Assembly (NCBI RefSeq): GCF_001006785.1
Contig: NZ_CDHO01000003.1
Span: forward strand, 806,001-870,000
Source of the DNA: Hyphomicrobium_B sp001006785
GTDB taxonomy: Bacteria > Pseudomonadota > Alphaproteobacteria > Rhizobiales > Hyphomicrobiaceae
DNA length: 64,000 nucleotides
Direction: 5' to 3'
The position numbers and the translations under genes were made by a program. The first letter of the stretch is position 1, and each line of letters begins with the position of its first letter. Under the pieces are notes generated by a model. That model saw only the letters and a list, made by a program, of their open reading frames with translations. It ran no database searches and was not told the origin of the DNA. This document shows, piece after piece, positions 25,866 to 34,012 of the stretch.

Positions 25866-27313
25866 GCGACCTCGATGTAGCCCATCATGCCAGTTTCCTG
25901 GTGATCGATGATGTGGCAATGGAACATCCACTTCCCCGGTTGTCCCCCGACGATCCCTGCCTGCACGCGCTCGTTCGGACGCAGCAGAATGGTATCGGCA
26001 CGATGCGGCGGCACATGCCGCATGCTCGAATTCATGACCTCGAACGTGTGCCCGTGGATATGAATGGGATGCGAATGCGGGGTCGTGTTCTGCAGATCGA
26101 AGATATAACTCTGCCCCGACTTGAGCACCGCGAGCGGCGGCCCGAGATCTCTGTGATCCATGCTGGACCACGCCTGCTTGTTGATCGCCCAGAACGTGCG
26201 TTTCGTCAGACAAAGCGAGCCGATTTCGATATCGGACTTGGCAAATTCCGCGAGCGCCTCACCCGTCGCCGTAGCCGAGAAAATAAACGGAATGATCTGC
26301 GCGTTGCCGACGTCCACGTTCGGAAACGGCATGACCTTCAACGGCGTCGGCACGAAGGCGCCGCTACGCTTCGCTGGTCCTTCGGAGACGAACTCCGCCA
26401 GCACGACCGGCTCCTTCGCGAAAAAGTCCACGAGGCGAACCTTGCCGCCCTCCGGCGCCGTGCGCAGGAGGATGTCGATGCGCATCGCCGGCCCCATGCG
26501 CCACGACACGAGCGGCAGCGGATCGAGACCGTTACCGTCAATGGCGATGATCGCCGCTTCTCCATCCTCGAAGCCGATTTCGGAAATCCGCGTCGGATCG
26601 ACGTTGTAAAATCGAATGCGCACGTTGGCCGATGACGGCACCTTGAAGACCGCCGTTTTCTCGCCGTTGACTGAACGGACGGTGCCGGACGTGCCCGCTT
26701 TCGCCGCCCCTGCGTCCGTCGAAAACGGCAGGAACGTGCCCTCGGGCGAAAGACGCCAGTCCTTCATCATCAGGACGTACTCGGCGTCCGACGGTTCGAT
26801 CTCGTCGCCTTCGACGATCAGCGCGCCGACAAGACCGCGCCCGAAATGTTCATCCGTATTGCAGTGCGTGTGAAAAAAGAAGCTGCCCGTGTCCGGCGGC
26901 ACGAAGGAATACGTGCCGGAGCTGCCCGGTTCGACCGGCTTCTGCGTCATGAACGGCACGCCGTCCTGATCGTTCGGAATTCTCAATCCGTGCCAATGCA
27001 GCGAGACGTATTCACCGGCGCGCGGCAAATGGTTTGCGTACTGCGTATCCAGCCGCTCGCCGAGCTTCATGCGCACGATCGGATAGAGCGACCCGTCTTC
27101 GAAGGTCCAAAGCGGCAGCGTCTTGCCGTCGAAACACGGCAGCGCGGCCGGACGCTCGGCGAGATCGAGCACCAGCTTCTTAGTGTCGTTTGCAATCGGC
27201 TGCGCAATAACAGGCGCTCGCGCGACCGCCTTGCCGCCTCCAAATGCAAAAACCGCCGCGGCACTCCCTGAGAATGCCGCGGCGCCCGTCAAAAGTTCTC
27301 GACGTGTTAGCAT
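25862..27313 (-). CDS. Tat-exported multicopper oxidase
   Basis: 483 aa. Twin-arginine leader (TRRELLTGAAAFSGSAAAVFAF). All four copper-binding clusters are present: HWHG, HTHC, HPIHIHGH and HCHIIDHQETGMM, the last giving the type 1 copper Cys, His and axial Met. Three cupredoxin domains in the laccase/CueO size class. Possible substrates are Fe(II), Cu(I) or phenols; its place between imelysin and di-heme genes favours a periplasmic metallo-oxidase. Its stop overlaps the next gene, and 59 bases separate it from the imelysin upstream. Confidence 0.93.
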   Translation of the reverse strand: MLTRRELLTGAAAFSGSAAAVFAFGGGKAVARAPVIAQPIANDTKKLVLDLAERPAALPCFDGKTLPLWTFEDGSLYPIVRMKLGERLDTQYANHLPRAGEYVSLHWHGLRIPNDQDGVPFMTQKPVEPGSSGTYSFVPPDTGSFFFHTHCNTDEHFGRGLVGALIVEGDEIEPSDAEYVLMMKDWRLSPEGTFLPFSTDAGAAKAGTSGTVRSVNGEKTAVFKVPSSANVRIRFYNVDPTRISEIGFEDGEAAIIAIDGNGLDPLPLVSWRMGPAMRIDILLRTAPEGGKVRLVDFFAKEPVVLAEFVSEGPAKRSGAFVPTPLKVMPFPNVDVGNAQIIPFIFSATATGEALAEFAKSDIEIGSLCLTKRTFWAINKQAWSSMDHRDLGPPLAVLKSGQSYIFDLQNTTPHSHPIHIHGHTFEVMNSSMRHVPPHRADTILLRPNERVQAGIVGGQPGKWMFHCHIIDHQETGMMGYIEVA

Positions 27314-27372
27314 GGGGCTCGTCCACCACCCGTTATCGATCGCAACGGTCTCGTTTAGGAGCCTTTGCCAAT

Positions 27373-28656
27373 TTACTTCTTGGTCGCAACTTGATCCGGA
27401 TGATCGAGGCTGTCGGAACCTTCGATCTTGATCTTCAGGTTCAGCGCCGCAACAACCGCCTGGACGGCGCGGGCCTGCGCCACGAGCGCGTCTACGCCAT
27501 CGAGAATGAGCTTGTTACCGGCGTCGTTTCCGGCTGCCAGCATCTGGTTGTAGCCCATTTCACCGGAATCCGCTTTGACCTTGATGGCATTGAGCTTCGC
27601 CTTGGCGTTCTCCATCGCCTCGTCGACACGCTTCGCAGCGTCGGGAGCCTTGGCACGCGCAAGCTCGGCGATGCTCGCACCCGAAACAGCGGTCGCGCCG
27701 TCGTACTTGCCGTTCCAGATTTCGATCATGCCCACCTGGTCATAGTAGTGGCTGTTCTGCGTGTTGTTGGAGAAGCAGTCGTGCGCCTCTTCCGGGTCAT
27801 GCAGCAGCACACCGAGCTTCATGCGCTCGCCCGCCAGTTCGCCGTATGACAGCGATCCGATGCCGGTGAGAATCGTCGACAGCTGAGCGTTCGCGTCCTG
27901 TTTCGAAAGCGCCTCGCGCGCCGCACCGCCGGCCTTCCAATTGCCGGCCATCTCGCTGAGATCGTCGATCAGAAGCGAGCTCGCGGCCTTGAGGTAATCG
28001 CGGCGGCGATCGCAGTTGTCATGCGTGCAGTTCTTGAGATCGAAATCGCTTGCCGGACGTTCGCCCGCACCAGCGCTCGTGCCGTGCAGGTTCTGACCCC
28101 ATAGCAGGAATTCGATGGCGTGGTAGCCGGTGCCGACGTTGGATTCGACTTCAAGCGCGCTGTTGAGCTGCGCGATCACCGTCTTGTCGATCTTGCTGGC
28201 GTCGAGAACTTTCGGCCCAAGGCGGACGGACTTGTTCGCGATGATGTTTGCCGTGTAGAGCGGGTTCTCTTCCTTCGCATCGCCGTAGCTCGCCTTGTCG
28301 ACGTAATCGATCAGGCCTTCGTCGAGCGGCCACGAGTTGACGTTGCCCTCCCAGTCATCGACGATCTTGTTGCCGAAGCGAAAACCTTCGGTCTGCATGT
28401 AGGGGATACGCGCCGCCTTCCAGGCGTCCTGCGCCGCCTTCTGGGTCGTCGCATCGGGAGCGGCGAGGAAGGCATCGATCGCCTTATCGAGGTCTTTTGC
28501 CTTGGCGAGCGAGTCGGAGTACATCGCCTCGGCGAGATCGCCGTACGTCTTGACGACGTCTTTGACCGCCGGTGCGTCAGCGAAAGCCGGACGAGCAACC
28601 GTTCCTGCGAACGCCAGCCCCGTCGCGCAGGCTATCGCAATCGCCAATTTTGACAT
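27373..28656 (-). CDS. Imelysin-family periplasmic iron-binding-type protein (IrpA/COG3487 type)
   Basis: 427 aa from the ATG at 28656, preceded by GGAGAAGG. Signal peptide MSKLAIAIACATGLAFAGTVA...AFA. Two helical-bundle halves; the canonical metal motif GYHAIEFLLWG (GxHxxE) is intact, with SWPLDEGLIDYV and a CTHDNCDRRRDYL segment supplying a cysteine pair. Imelysins such as cyanobacterial IrpA and EfeO take part in iron acquisition. It is the first gene of the operon and lies directly behind the promoter/operator at 28731-28766. No permease of the FTR1/EfeU type is encoded nearby. Confidence 0.94.
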   Translation of the reverse strand: MSKLAIAIACATGLAFAGTVARPAFADAPAVKDVVKTYGDLAEAMYSDSLAKAKDLDKAIDAFLAAPDATTQKAAQDAWKAARIPYMQTEGFRFGNKIVDDWEGNVNSWPLDEGLIDYVDKASYGDAKEENPLYTANIIANKSVRLGPKVLDASKIDKTVIAQLNSALEVESNVGTGYHAIEFLLWGQNLHGTSAGAGERPASDFDLKNCTHDNCDRRRDYLKAASSLLIDDLSEMAGNWKAGGAAREALSKQDANAQLSTILTGIGSLSYGELAGERMKLGVLLHDPEEAHDCFSNNTQNSHYYDQVGMIEIWNGKYDGATAVSGASIAELARAKAPDAAKRVDEAMENAKAKLNAIKVKADSGEMGYNQMLAAGNDAGNKLILDGVDALVAQARAVQAVVAALNLKIKIEGSDSLDHPDQVATKK

Positions 28657-28730
28657 CGTGCCTTCTCCATCATGTTTCTGGGTTTGGCGATAGAATGCGG
28701 TAAGTCGCGGATCGCCCAAAATTATTTACC

Positions 28731-28766
28731 GTGTTAGTATACATTAGCACCCTTGAACGGTGTCAA
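28731..28766 (-). promoter_or_regulatory. Promoter with overlapping operator-like repeat for the imelysin operon
   Basis: On the minus strand a consensus -35 TTGACA (28766-28761) is followed after 17 bases by TGTATA or after 19 by TATACT. On top of the -10 lies the imperfect inverted repeat GTGTTAGTATACATTAGCAC (28731-28750; arms GTGTTA and TAGCAC, inner palindrome GTATAC). The layout suits repression by a dimeric regulator. The regulator is unknown; the divergent Rrf2 gene is the nearest candidate. The repeat does not match the Fur or Irr consensus I know. Confidence 0.6.
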
Positions 28767-28898
28767 GTGAACTCCGCCTCACGTTGGCACGTTGTCAGCG
28801 GCGCACCGCCGCGCGGTACTTGCCATAGAGTCAGGAATTTGAAAGAAACGGTCGTCAGACTCTAGAGCTGCGGCCGCGCGGCCACCGGGTAAACAAAT

Positions 28899-29396
28899 AT
28901 GCGCTTGACGAAGCAAACCGGCCACGCAATCCGCATTCTGATCGATTGCACCCTGGCAAACGACGAGCTTGTGAAGGTCGCGGACGTGTCCGAGCGGCTT
29001 GGCGTTACAAAGCAGAACGTCTTCAAGATTGTCCATATTCTCTCTCACGCTGGCTTCCTGTCGGCCGTGAGGGGCCCGAATGGCGGCGTCCGGCTCGCCA
29101 AACCCGCGACGTCGATCAAGATCGGCGACGTGGTAAGGGCGATCGAGGTCACGCGCGTGCAGGTCGAAGGCGGACGCGGGCGGAAGACCGTCGACAACGA
29201 TCCGGCCTCCATCAACGCCATGTTCGACGACGCCCTGAGCGCTTTCATCTCCGTTCTGGACCAGCACACCCTGGCCGAACTCGCGAGCCAGAAATCGCCT
29301 CTCGGGGTATCCAATGCCGATCGCGACGGAGAAGACAGCCGCGGTACGAAAACGCGCGCCAAGAAGCCCGCAGCGCGTGCCGCGCGACGGAGCTGA
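28899..29396 (+). CDS. Rrf2-family regulator lacking the Fe-S ligand cysteines
   Basis: 165 aa. The winged HTH of Rrf2 proteins is clear: MRLTKQTGHAIRILIDC, VADVSERLGVTKQNVFKIVHIL, VRGPNGGVRLAKPATSIKIGDVVRAIE. It is closest in look to RirA/NsrR, but the region that normally holds three cluster cysteines reads VEGGRGRKTVDNDPASIN; the only Cys in the whole protein is residue 17. So it probably senses without an Fe-S cluster, or with a partner. The C-terminal 40 residues are Lys/Arg-rich. It is divergent from the imelysin operon and lies 17 bases upstream of phoR, perhaps co-transcribed with it. Confidence 0.88.
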   Translation: MRLTKQTGHAIRILIDCTLANDELVKVADVSERLGVTKQNVFKIVHILSHAGFLSAVRGPNGGVRLAKPATSIKIGDVVRAIEVTRVQVEGGRGRKTVDNDPASINAMFDDALSAFISVLDQHTLAELASQKSPLGVSNADRDGEDSRGTKTRAKKPAARAARRS

Positions 29397-29413
29397 TTGC
29401 CGCCGGAGAGGCA

Positions 29414-30697
29414 ATGTCGCTCATTAAAAACTGGCTGCCGCCCGCAATCCCGACGAATGCGTCTGCAGGCTTTGCAGCATTGAGCGCGATCGCGTTGCTG
29501 GCCTTGATCCCAACGTGGCTGTACGCGGGCGAACAATGGCGCCTAGGCCTTGGAGTCCTATGCGGCTTGCTCGCAGGCATCAGTGCGGCGCTGGCATGGA
29601 ATTGCCGCTCAAACCCTGAAAATATAACCGAAGCGATTGCAAATGCTGGGGCAACGGAGCCCTTCTCCTGGCCGGATCTCGTCGCCGCGATCCCCGATCC
29701 GACAATCGTTCTGAACCGTTCGTCGGTCGTGCTGAAGTACAACGCGGCGGCGCTCGCCATTTTCGAAAGGCTGACGCAAGGGCGGCCGCTCGAGCACATC
29801 AGCCGCGATCCGGAACTCATCGCCGCCGTTACCGGAGCTTTCGAAACCGCCGAGAAACGCAAGGCGAAGCTGTTGCCCCGTGGCGGCGGTGGTCAGCGTT
29901 TCATCGCGACGGTCGCGCCGTTCGGAGGCGAAGCCGGGCAGCCTGCCGTCGCCGCCTTGATCACGATCCATGACGAATCGGAACAGCATCGCGCCCTTGA
30001 GATGCGGACCGATTTCGTCGCCAATGCCAGTCACGAATTGCGTACGCCGCTGGCGTCCGTCCGCGGCTTCATCGAAACGCTGCAGGGCCCGGCGCGCAAC
30101 GACGAAGTCGCGCACGACCGCTTTCTCAAGATCATGGCCGAGCAGGCCGAACGCATGACGCGCCTCATCGACGACCTGCTTTTGCTCAGCCGCGTCGAAG
30201 AGAAAGCCAACCTCAATCCGACCGGTCAGGTCAGGCTGAGCGAATTGCTCAACGAGGTGGTGCGTGCGCTGACACCCGCAGCGGAAGAGCGGCAGATCAC
30301 GATCACGGTCGAGCCGGAATCATCGCCACTCGTCGCAAAGGGCGAGCGCGACGAACTTTTCCAGGTCTTTCACAATCTGATCGAAAACGCTGTTAAATAC
30401 GGCCGCGTCGGCGGCTCGGTGAAAGTCCATCTCCAGGAAAGTGAACGGGATCCCAGCCGAAAACGTGTGGCCGTTACTGTTACAGACGACGGCCCCGGTA
30501 TTGCGCCGGAGCATCTCCCGCGCCTGACGGAACGCTTTTACCGCGTCAGCACCGAGCATAGCCGCCGGATCGGCGGCACCGGCCTAGGCCTCGCCATCGC
30601 CAAACATATCCTGACCCGCCATCAGGGCGAGCTGTCCGTCGACTCGGTCGTCGGGCGCGGTACGACCTTCAAGGTGTCTCTCCCAAAATATAAATAA
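29414..30697 (+). CDS. phoR: Phosphate-regulon sensor histidine kinase PhoR
   Basis: 427 aa from the ATG at 29414 with GGAGAGG just upstream; the longer open frame lies over the Rrf2 gene. Two N-terminal membrane helices (AGFAALSAIALLALIPTWL, LGLGVLCGLLAGISAALA), a PAS-like domain (LVAAIPDPTIVLNRSS), the HisKA box with phospho-accepting His in FVANASHELRTPLASV, then N box (NLIENAVKYG), G1 DDGPGIA and G2 GGTGLGLAI. It senses phosphate through the Pst transporter and PhoU and phosphorylates PhoB. The order phoR-pstSCAB-phoU-phoB is usual in alphaproteobacteria. Confidence 0.95.
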   Translation: MSLIKNWLPPAIPTNASAGFAALSAIALLALIPTWLYAGEQWRLGLGVLCGLLAGISAALAWNCRSNPENITEAIANAGATEPFSWPDLVAAIPDPTIVLNRSSVVLKYNAAALAIFERLTQGRPLEHISRDPELIAAVTGAFETAEKRKAKLLPRGGGGQRFIATVAPFGGEAGQPAVAALITIHDESEQHRALEMRTDFVANASHELRTPLASVRGFIETLQGPARNDEVAHDRFLKIMAEQAERMTRLIDDLLLLSRVEEKANLNPTGQVRLSELLNEVVRALTPAAEERQITITVEPESSPLVAKGERDELFQVFHNLIENAVKYGRVGGSVKVHLQESERDPSRKRVAVTVTDDGPGIAPEHLPRLTERFYRVSTEHSRRIGGTGLGLAIAKHILTRHQGELSVDSVVGRGTTFKVSLPKYK

Positions 30698-30711
30698 ATC
30701 AATGACCTGAA

Positions 30712-30729
30712 CTGTCACAAATACATAGC
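30712..30729 (+). promoter_or_regulatory. Weak Pho-box-like site
   Basis: CTGTCAC, four bases AAAT, then ACATAGC: a good first half of the CTGTCAT-N4-CTGTCAT PhoB site and a poor second half. It lies 15 bases after phoR. Confidence 0.4.
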
Positions 30730-30759
30730 ATCAAACGCCTACAAAGGCCCCGGCGCTGA

Positions 30760-30777
30760 ATGACAGCCTTGTGACAC
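30760..30777 (-). promoter_or_regulatory. Pho box (PhoB binding site)
   Basis: Read on the minus strand: GTGTCAC, AAGG, CTGTCAT, a near-consensus pair of 7-base PhoB repeats at an 11-base period. The orientation is opposite to pstS, which is unusual for a direct activator site but seen for some Pho boxes. Confidence 0.7.
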
Positions 30778-31043
30778 ACAGCCGTCCCGCAAGGGCTTGG
30801 CCGTCGCAAATGATCATTTCGCTGTCAGTCCTCATTCAAGAAGGACGGGTACTGAACAGAACCGAGGGGATGGCCGGAACAGAGGTCGCGTTCGACACCT
30901 CAGCCTGGCTAGGAATCGTTCAAAAACAAGGCGTTAACGTTTCATATACTCTTGAACTAAGTGGACTACAGAGTGCGCGCCGGGCCTGGGGGTCCGGCAA
31001 ATGGGGGACTAGGCTTCGAGCCCCCGCTAAGAGGAGATTTAGA

Positions 31044-32087
31044 GTGAGACAGTCTTTTGTTGCGCTTTTTGCGGCGCTGGCGGCCACCGCCGCGGCGACT
31101 GCGCCCGTCAAAGCCGACATCTCAGGCGCGGGCGCTACGTTCCCGTACCCCGTGTACGCAAAGTGGGCTGACACCTACAAAAAGGAAACCAACGTCGGTC
31201 TGAACTATCAGTCGATCGGTTCCGGCGGCGGCATCAAGCAGATCATCGCCAACACGGTCACCTTCGGCGCGTCCGACAAGCCCCTCTCTGGCGAAGAGCT
31301 CGAGAAGAACGGCCTCGTCCAGTTCCCGACCGTCATGGGCGGTATCGTTCCGGTCGTGAACATCGACGGCATCAAGCCGGGCGATCTCGTCCTCGACGGC
31401 CCGACCATCGCCAAGATCTACCTCGGCGACATCAAGACCTGGGACGACCCGGCGATCAAGAAGCTGAACCCCGACGCGAAGCTTCCCTCGGACGCCATCG
31501 CCGTCGTCTTCCGTTCGGACGGATCGGGCACGACGTTCGTCTGGACGAACTACCTCTCGAAGGTCAGCGAAGACTTCAAGTCGAAGATCGGCTCGAACAC
31601 GTCGGTTCAGTTCCCGGCCGGCATCGGCGCCAAGGGTAACGAAGGCGTTGCCAACAACGTGATGCAGACCAAGGGCTCGATCGGCTACGTCGAATACGCC
31701 TACGCCAAGCAGAACAAGCTCTCGCACACGAAGCTGATCAACAAGGACGGCAAGACGGTTGCGCCGGTCAAGGAAGCCTTCCAGGCTGCTGCCGCCAACG
31801 CCGATTGGGCATCTGCTCCCGGCATGGGCGTCATCCTGACGGACGAGCCGGGTGCCGAATCCTGGCCGATCACCAACCCGACCTTCATCCTGATCCACAA
31901 GAAGCCGAAGGACATTGCCGCCGCGAAGGACGCACTCAAGTTCTTCGATTGGGCTTACGCCAAAGGCTCGGCCGAGGCTGAAGCGCTCGACTACGTCCCG
32001 CTGCCCGCCGGCGTCGTCGCTCAGATCAAGAAGAGCTGGGCCGAGATCGTCGGCGAAGACAACAAGCCGGTCCTCGCAACGAACTAA
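31044..32087 (+). CDS. pstS: Phosphate-binding periplasmic protein PstS
   Basis: 347 aa from the GTG at 31044, eight bases behind AGAGGAG; the frame is open further upstream but has no ribosome binding site. Signal peptide (VRQSFVALFAALAATAAATAPVKA) then the PstS core: ISGAGATFPYPVYAKW, YQSIGSGGGIKQI, FGASDKPLS, FRSDGSGTTFVWTNYLS. These loops make the phosphate-binding dipole-free cleft. First gene of pstSCAB. Codon use is strongly biased to C-ending codons, typical of a highly made protein. Confidence 0.97.
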   Translation: MRQSFVALFAALAATAAATAPVKADISGAGATFPYPVYAKWADTYKKETNVGLNYQSIGSGGGIKQIIANTVTFGASDKPLSGEELEKNGLVQFPTVMGGIVPVVNIDGIKPGDLVLDGPTIAKIYLGDIKTWDDPAIKKLNPDAKLPSDAIAVVFRSDGSGTTFVWTNYLSKVSEDFKSKIGSNTSVQFPAGIGAKGNEGVANNVMQTKGSIGYVEYAYAKQNKLSHTKLINKDGKTVAPVKEAFQAAAANADWASAPGMGVILTDEPGAESWPITNPTFILIHKKPKDIAAAKDALKFFDWAYAKGSAEAEALDYVPLPAGVVAQIKKSWAEIVGEDNKPVLATN

Positions 32088-32102
32088 GACGACTGCAATA
32101 CT

Positions 32103-32126
32103 GGAGGCGCTCTCATCGGCGCCTCC
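32103..32126 (+). terminator. Attenuator-like stem-loop between pstS and pstC
   Basis: An 8-bp stem GGAGGCGC/GCGCCTCC with an 8-base loop, 15 bases after the pstS stop, followed by TTCACTTT rather than a full T-run. It probably halts some transcripts or protects the pstS mRNA end, giving more PstS than membrane components. Confidence 0.65.
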
Positions 32127-32166
32127 TTCACTTTGCCCATTTACGGTTGGACCTGGAGCATAGATT

Positions 32167-33159
32167 TTGAGTTTCCTCACCGATCTTCAAGTTCAGCCGT
32201 CAGCCTCTCCGGCAGAACGGCGGAGCGTTCTCGGCGCCTTGCAAAGGTCCGACGTCTTCTTCCGGTATCTGACGCAGTCGTCCGCCTACTTCGTCCTGGC
32301 GCTGCTGACTGCGATTTTCGGGTCTCTCATCGCCGGCGGCTACCTCGCCTTCTCGACCTTCGGCTTCAGCTTCCTGACAACCGAATCCTGGAACCCGGTC
32401 ACGGAAAAATTCGGCGCCGTCGCGCCAATCTACGGAACGATCGTCACCTCCGCGATCGCCATGCTCATCGCCGTGCCGATCAGCATCGGTATCGCCGTAT
32501 TCCTCACCGAACTCTGCCCGATGGTGCTGCGCCGGCCGATCGGCATCGCGATCGAACTGCTCGCCGGCATTCCGAGCATCATCTACGGCATCTGGGGCCT
32601 CTTCTTCTTCGCCCCCTTTCTGCAGCGCAACGTGCAGCCCGAGCTGATTGCCTTGTTCAAGGACGTCCCCGTCCTGAATAGCCTTTTCGCCGGACCGCCT
32701 TACGGCATCGGCATCCTGACCTCCGCGCTCATTCTCGCGATGATGGTGCTGCCGTTCGTGACCGCCGTCTGCCGCGACGTGTTCGACACCGTCCCGACCG
32801 TGCTCAAGGAAGCCGCTTACGGCATGGGCTGGACGACGCGCGAAGTCGTGAAAAACGTCGTCATTCCCTATACCCGCGTCGGCATCATCGGCGGCGTCAT
32901 GCTCGGCCTCGGCCGCGCCCTCGGCGAAACGATGGCCGTGACCTTCGTCATCGGCAACGCACACCGCGTTTCAGCTTCCATCCTGGCGCCGGGCACGACG
33001 ATCTCCGCGACCATCGCCAACGAGTTCACCGAAGCAGTCGGCGACCTCTATACCTCGTCGCTGATCGCCCTCGGCCTCATCCTGTTCTTCATCACCTTCG
33101 TCGTTCTCGCGCTTGCACGGCTCATGCTGATGCGCATCGAGAAGAAAGCGGGAGCGTAA
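32167..33159 (+). CDS. pstC: Phosphate ABC transporter permease PstC
   Basis: 330 aa, starting at a TTG at 32167 with GGAG upstream. Six membrane helices; the first lies in YFVLALLTAIFGSLIAGGYLAF, and the permease signature is in KEAAYGMGWTTREVVKNVVIPYTRVGIIGGVMLGLGRALGETMAV (EAA loop). Pairs with PstA to form the inner-membrane channel. One base separates its stop from the pstA ATG. Confidence 0.95.
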   Translation: MSFLTDLQVQPSASPAERRSVLGALQRSDVFFRYLTQSSAYFVLALLTAIFGSLIAGGYLAFSTFGFSFLTTESWNPVTEKFGAVAPIYGTIVTSAIAMLIAVPISIGIAVFLTELCPMVLRRPIGIAIELLAGIPSIIYGIWGLFFFAPFLQRNVQPELIALFKDVPVLNSLFAGPPYGIGILTSALILAMMVLPFVTAVCRDVFDTVPTVLKEAAYGMGWTTREVVKNVVIPYTRVGIIGGVMLGLGRALGETMAVTFVIGNAHRVSASILAPGTTISATIANEFTEAVGDLYTSSLIALGLILFFITFVVLALARLMLMRIEKKAGA

Positions 33160-33160
33160 C

Positions 33161-34012
33161 ATGGCACTCGACCGTGGCCGGTATCAGCGCCGGCGTATCA
33201 GAAGCAGGATCACCGTCTGGCTGTGCTGGGCGGCGGCAGGCTTGGGCCTCGCGATCCTCGGCATCATCCTTGCGACGCTGCTCTACAAAGGCTTCGCCGG
33301 GCTCGGCATCAATGTCTTCACCGAGATGACCCCGCCGCCAGGCAGCGACGGCGGCCTTCTGAACGCCATCGTCGGCAGCCTCATCATGACGGTCATCGGC
33401 GTCCTGATCGGAACTCCGATCGGCATTCTCGCCGGCACCTACATGGCCGAATACGGACGCTACAGCAAAGTCACGTCGTTCGTGCGCTTCATCAACGACA
33501 TTCTGCTGAGCGCGCCGTCGATCGTGACGGGCCTCTTCGTTTACGAATTGCTGGTGCGCCCGATGGGACACTTCTCGGCGATCGCCGGCTCTGCCGCCCT
33601 CGCCGCGCTCGTCATCCCGACGGTCGTCCGCACGACCGAGAACATGCTGCTGCTGGTTCCGAACACGCTCCGCGAAGCGTCGTCCGCTCTCGGTCTCCCG
33701 CAGTCGCTGGTCATTCGGAAAGTTGCCTATAAGGCGGCGCGCGCCGGCATGATCACGGGCGTGCTGCTCGCGATCGCCCGCATCAGCGGCGAAACCGCAC
33801 CGCTGTTGTTCACATCGCTGAACAACCAGTTCTGGTCCACCAACCTCAATGCTCCGATTGCGAGCTTGCCGGTGGTCATCTTCCAATACGCTCTGAGCCC
33901 CTACGAAGATTGGCAGCGTCTCGCCTGGACAGGCGCGCTTCTGATCACAGTCGCGGTTCTGACAATGAGTATTCTCGCACGTTGGCTAGGTTCTTCGAGG
34001 TCCCCACAATGA
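33161..34012 (+). CDS. pstA: Phosphate ABC transporter permease PstA
   Basis: 283 aa. Hydrophobic throughout, with an N-terminal helix (VWLCWAAAGLGLAILGIILATLL) and the EAA-type loop LREASSALGLPQSLVIRKVAYKAARAGMITGVLLAIARISGETAPLL. Partner of PstC. The pstB start codon overlaps its stop as ATGA, so the ATPase is translationally coupled. Confidence 0.95.
   Translation: MALDRGRYQRRRIRSRITVWLCWAAAGLGLAILGIILATLLYKGFAGLGINVFTEMTPPPGSDGGLLNAIVGSLIMTVIGVLIGTPIGILAGTYMAEYGRYSKVTSFVRFINDILLSAPSIVTGLFVYELLVRPMGHFSAIAGSAALAALVIPTVVRTTENMLLLVPNTLREASSALGLPQSLVIRKVAYKAARAGMITGVLLAIARISGETAPLLFTSLNNQFWSTNLNAPIASLPVVIFQYALSPYEDWQRLAWTGALLITVAVLTMSILARWLGSSRSPQ

Larger units (their letters stand above)
30698..31043 (+). 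promoter_or_regulatory. pst promoter region
   Basis: 346 bases between phoR and pstS without a gene. It carries the Pho-box-like sites listed separately, a possible half site CTGTCAG at 30822-30828, a possible -10 TATACT at 30945-30950, and a strong ribosome binding site AGAGGAG at 31030-31036 before the GTG start of pstS. The long untranslated stretch suggests that pst has its own strong, phosphate-controlled promoter in addition to read-through from phoR. Confidence 0.6.

Noticed and set aside
28657..28898. Fur or Irr box before the imelysin operon
   Set aside because: Neither the 19-base Fur repeat nor TTTAGAA/TTCTAAA halves occur; only the different repeat at 28731-28750 is present.
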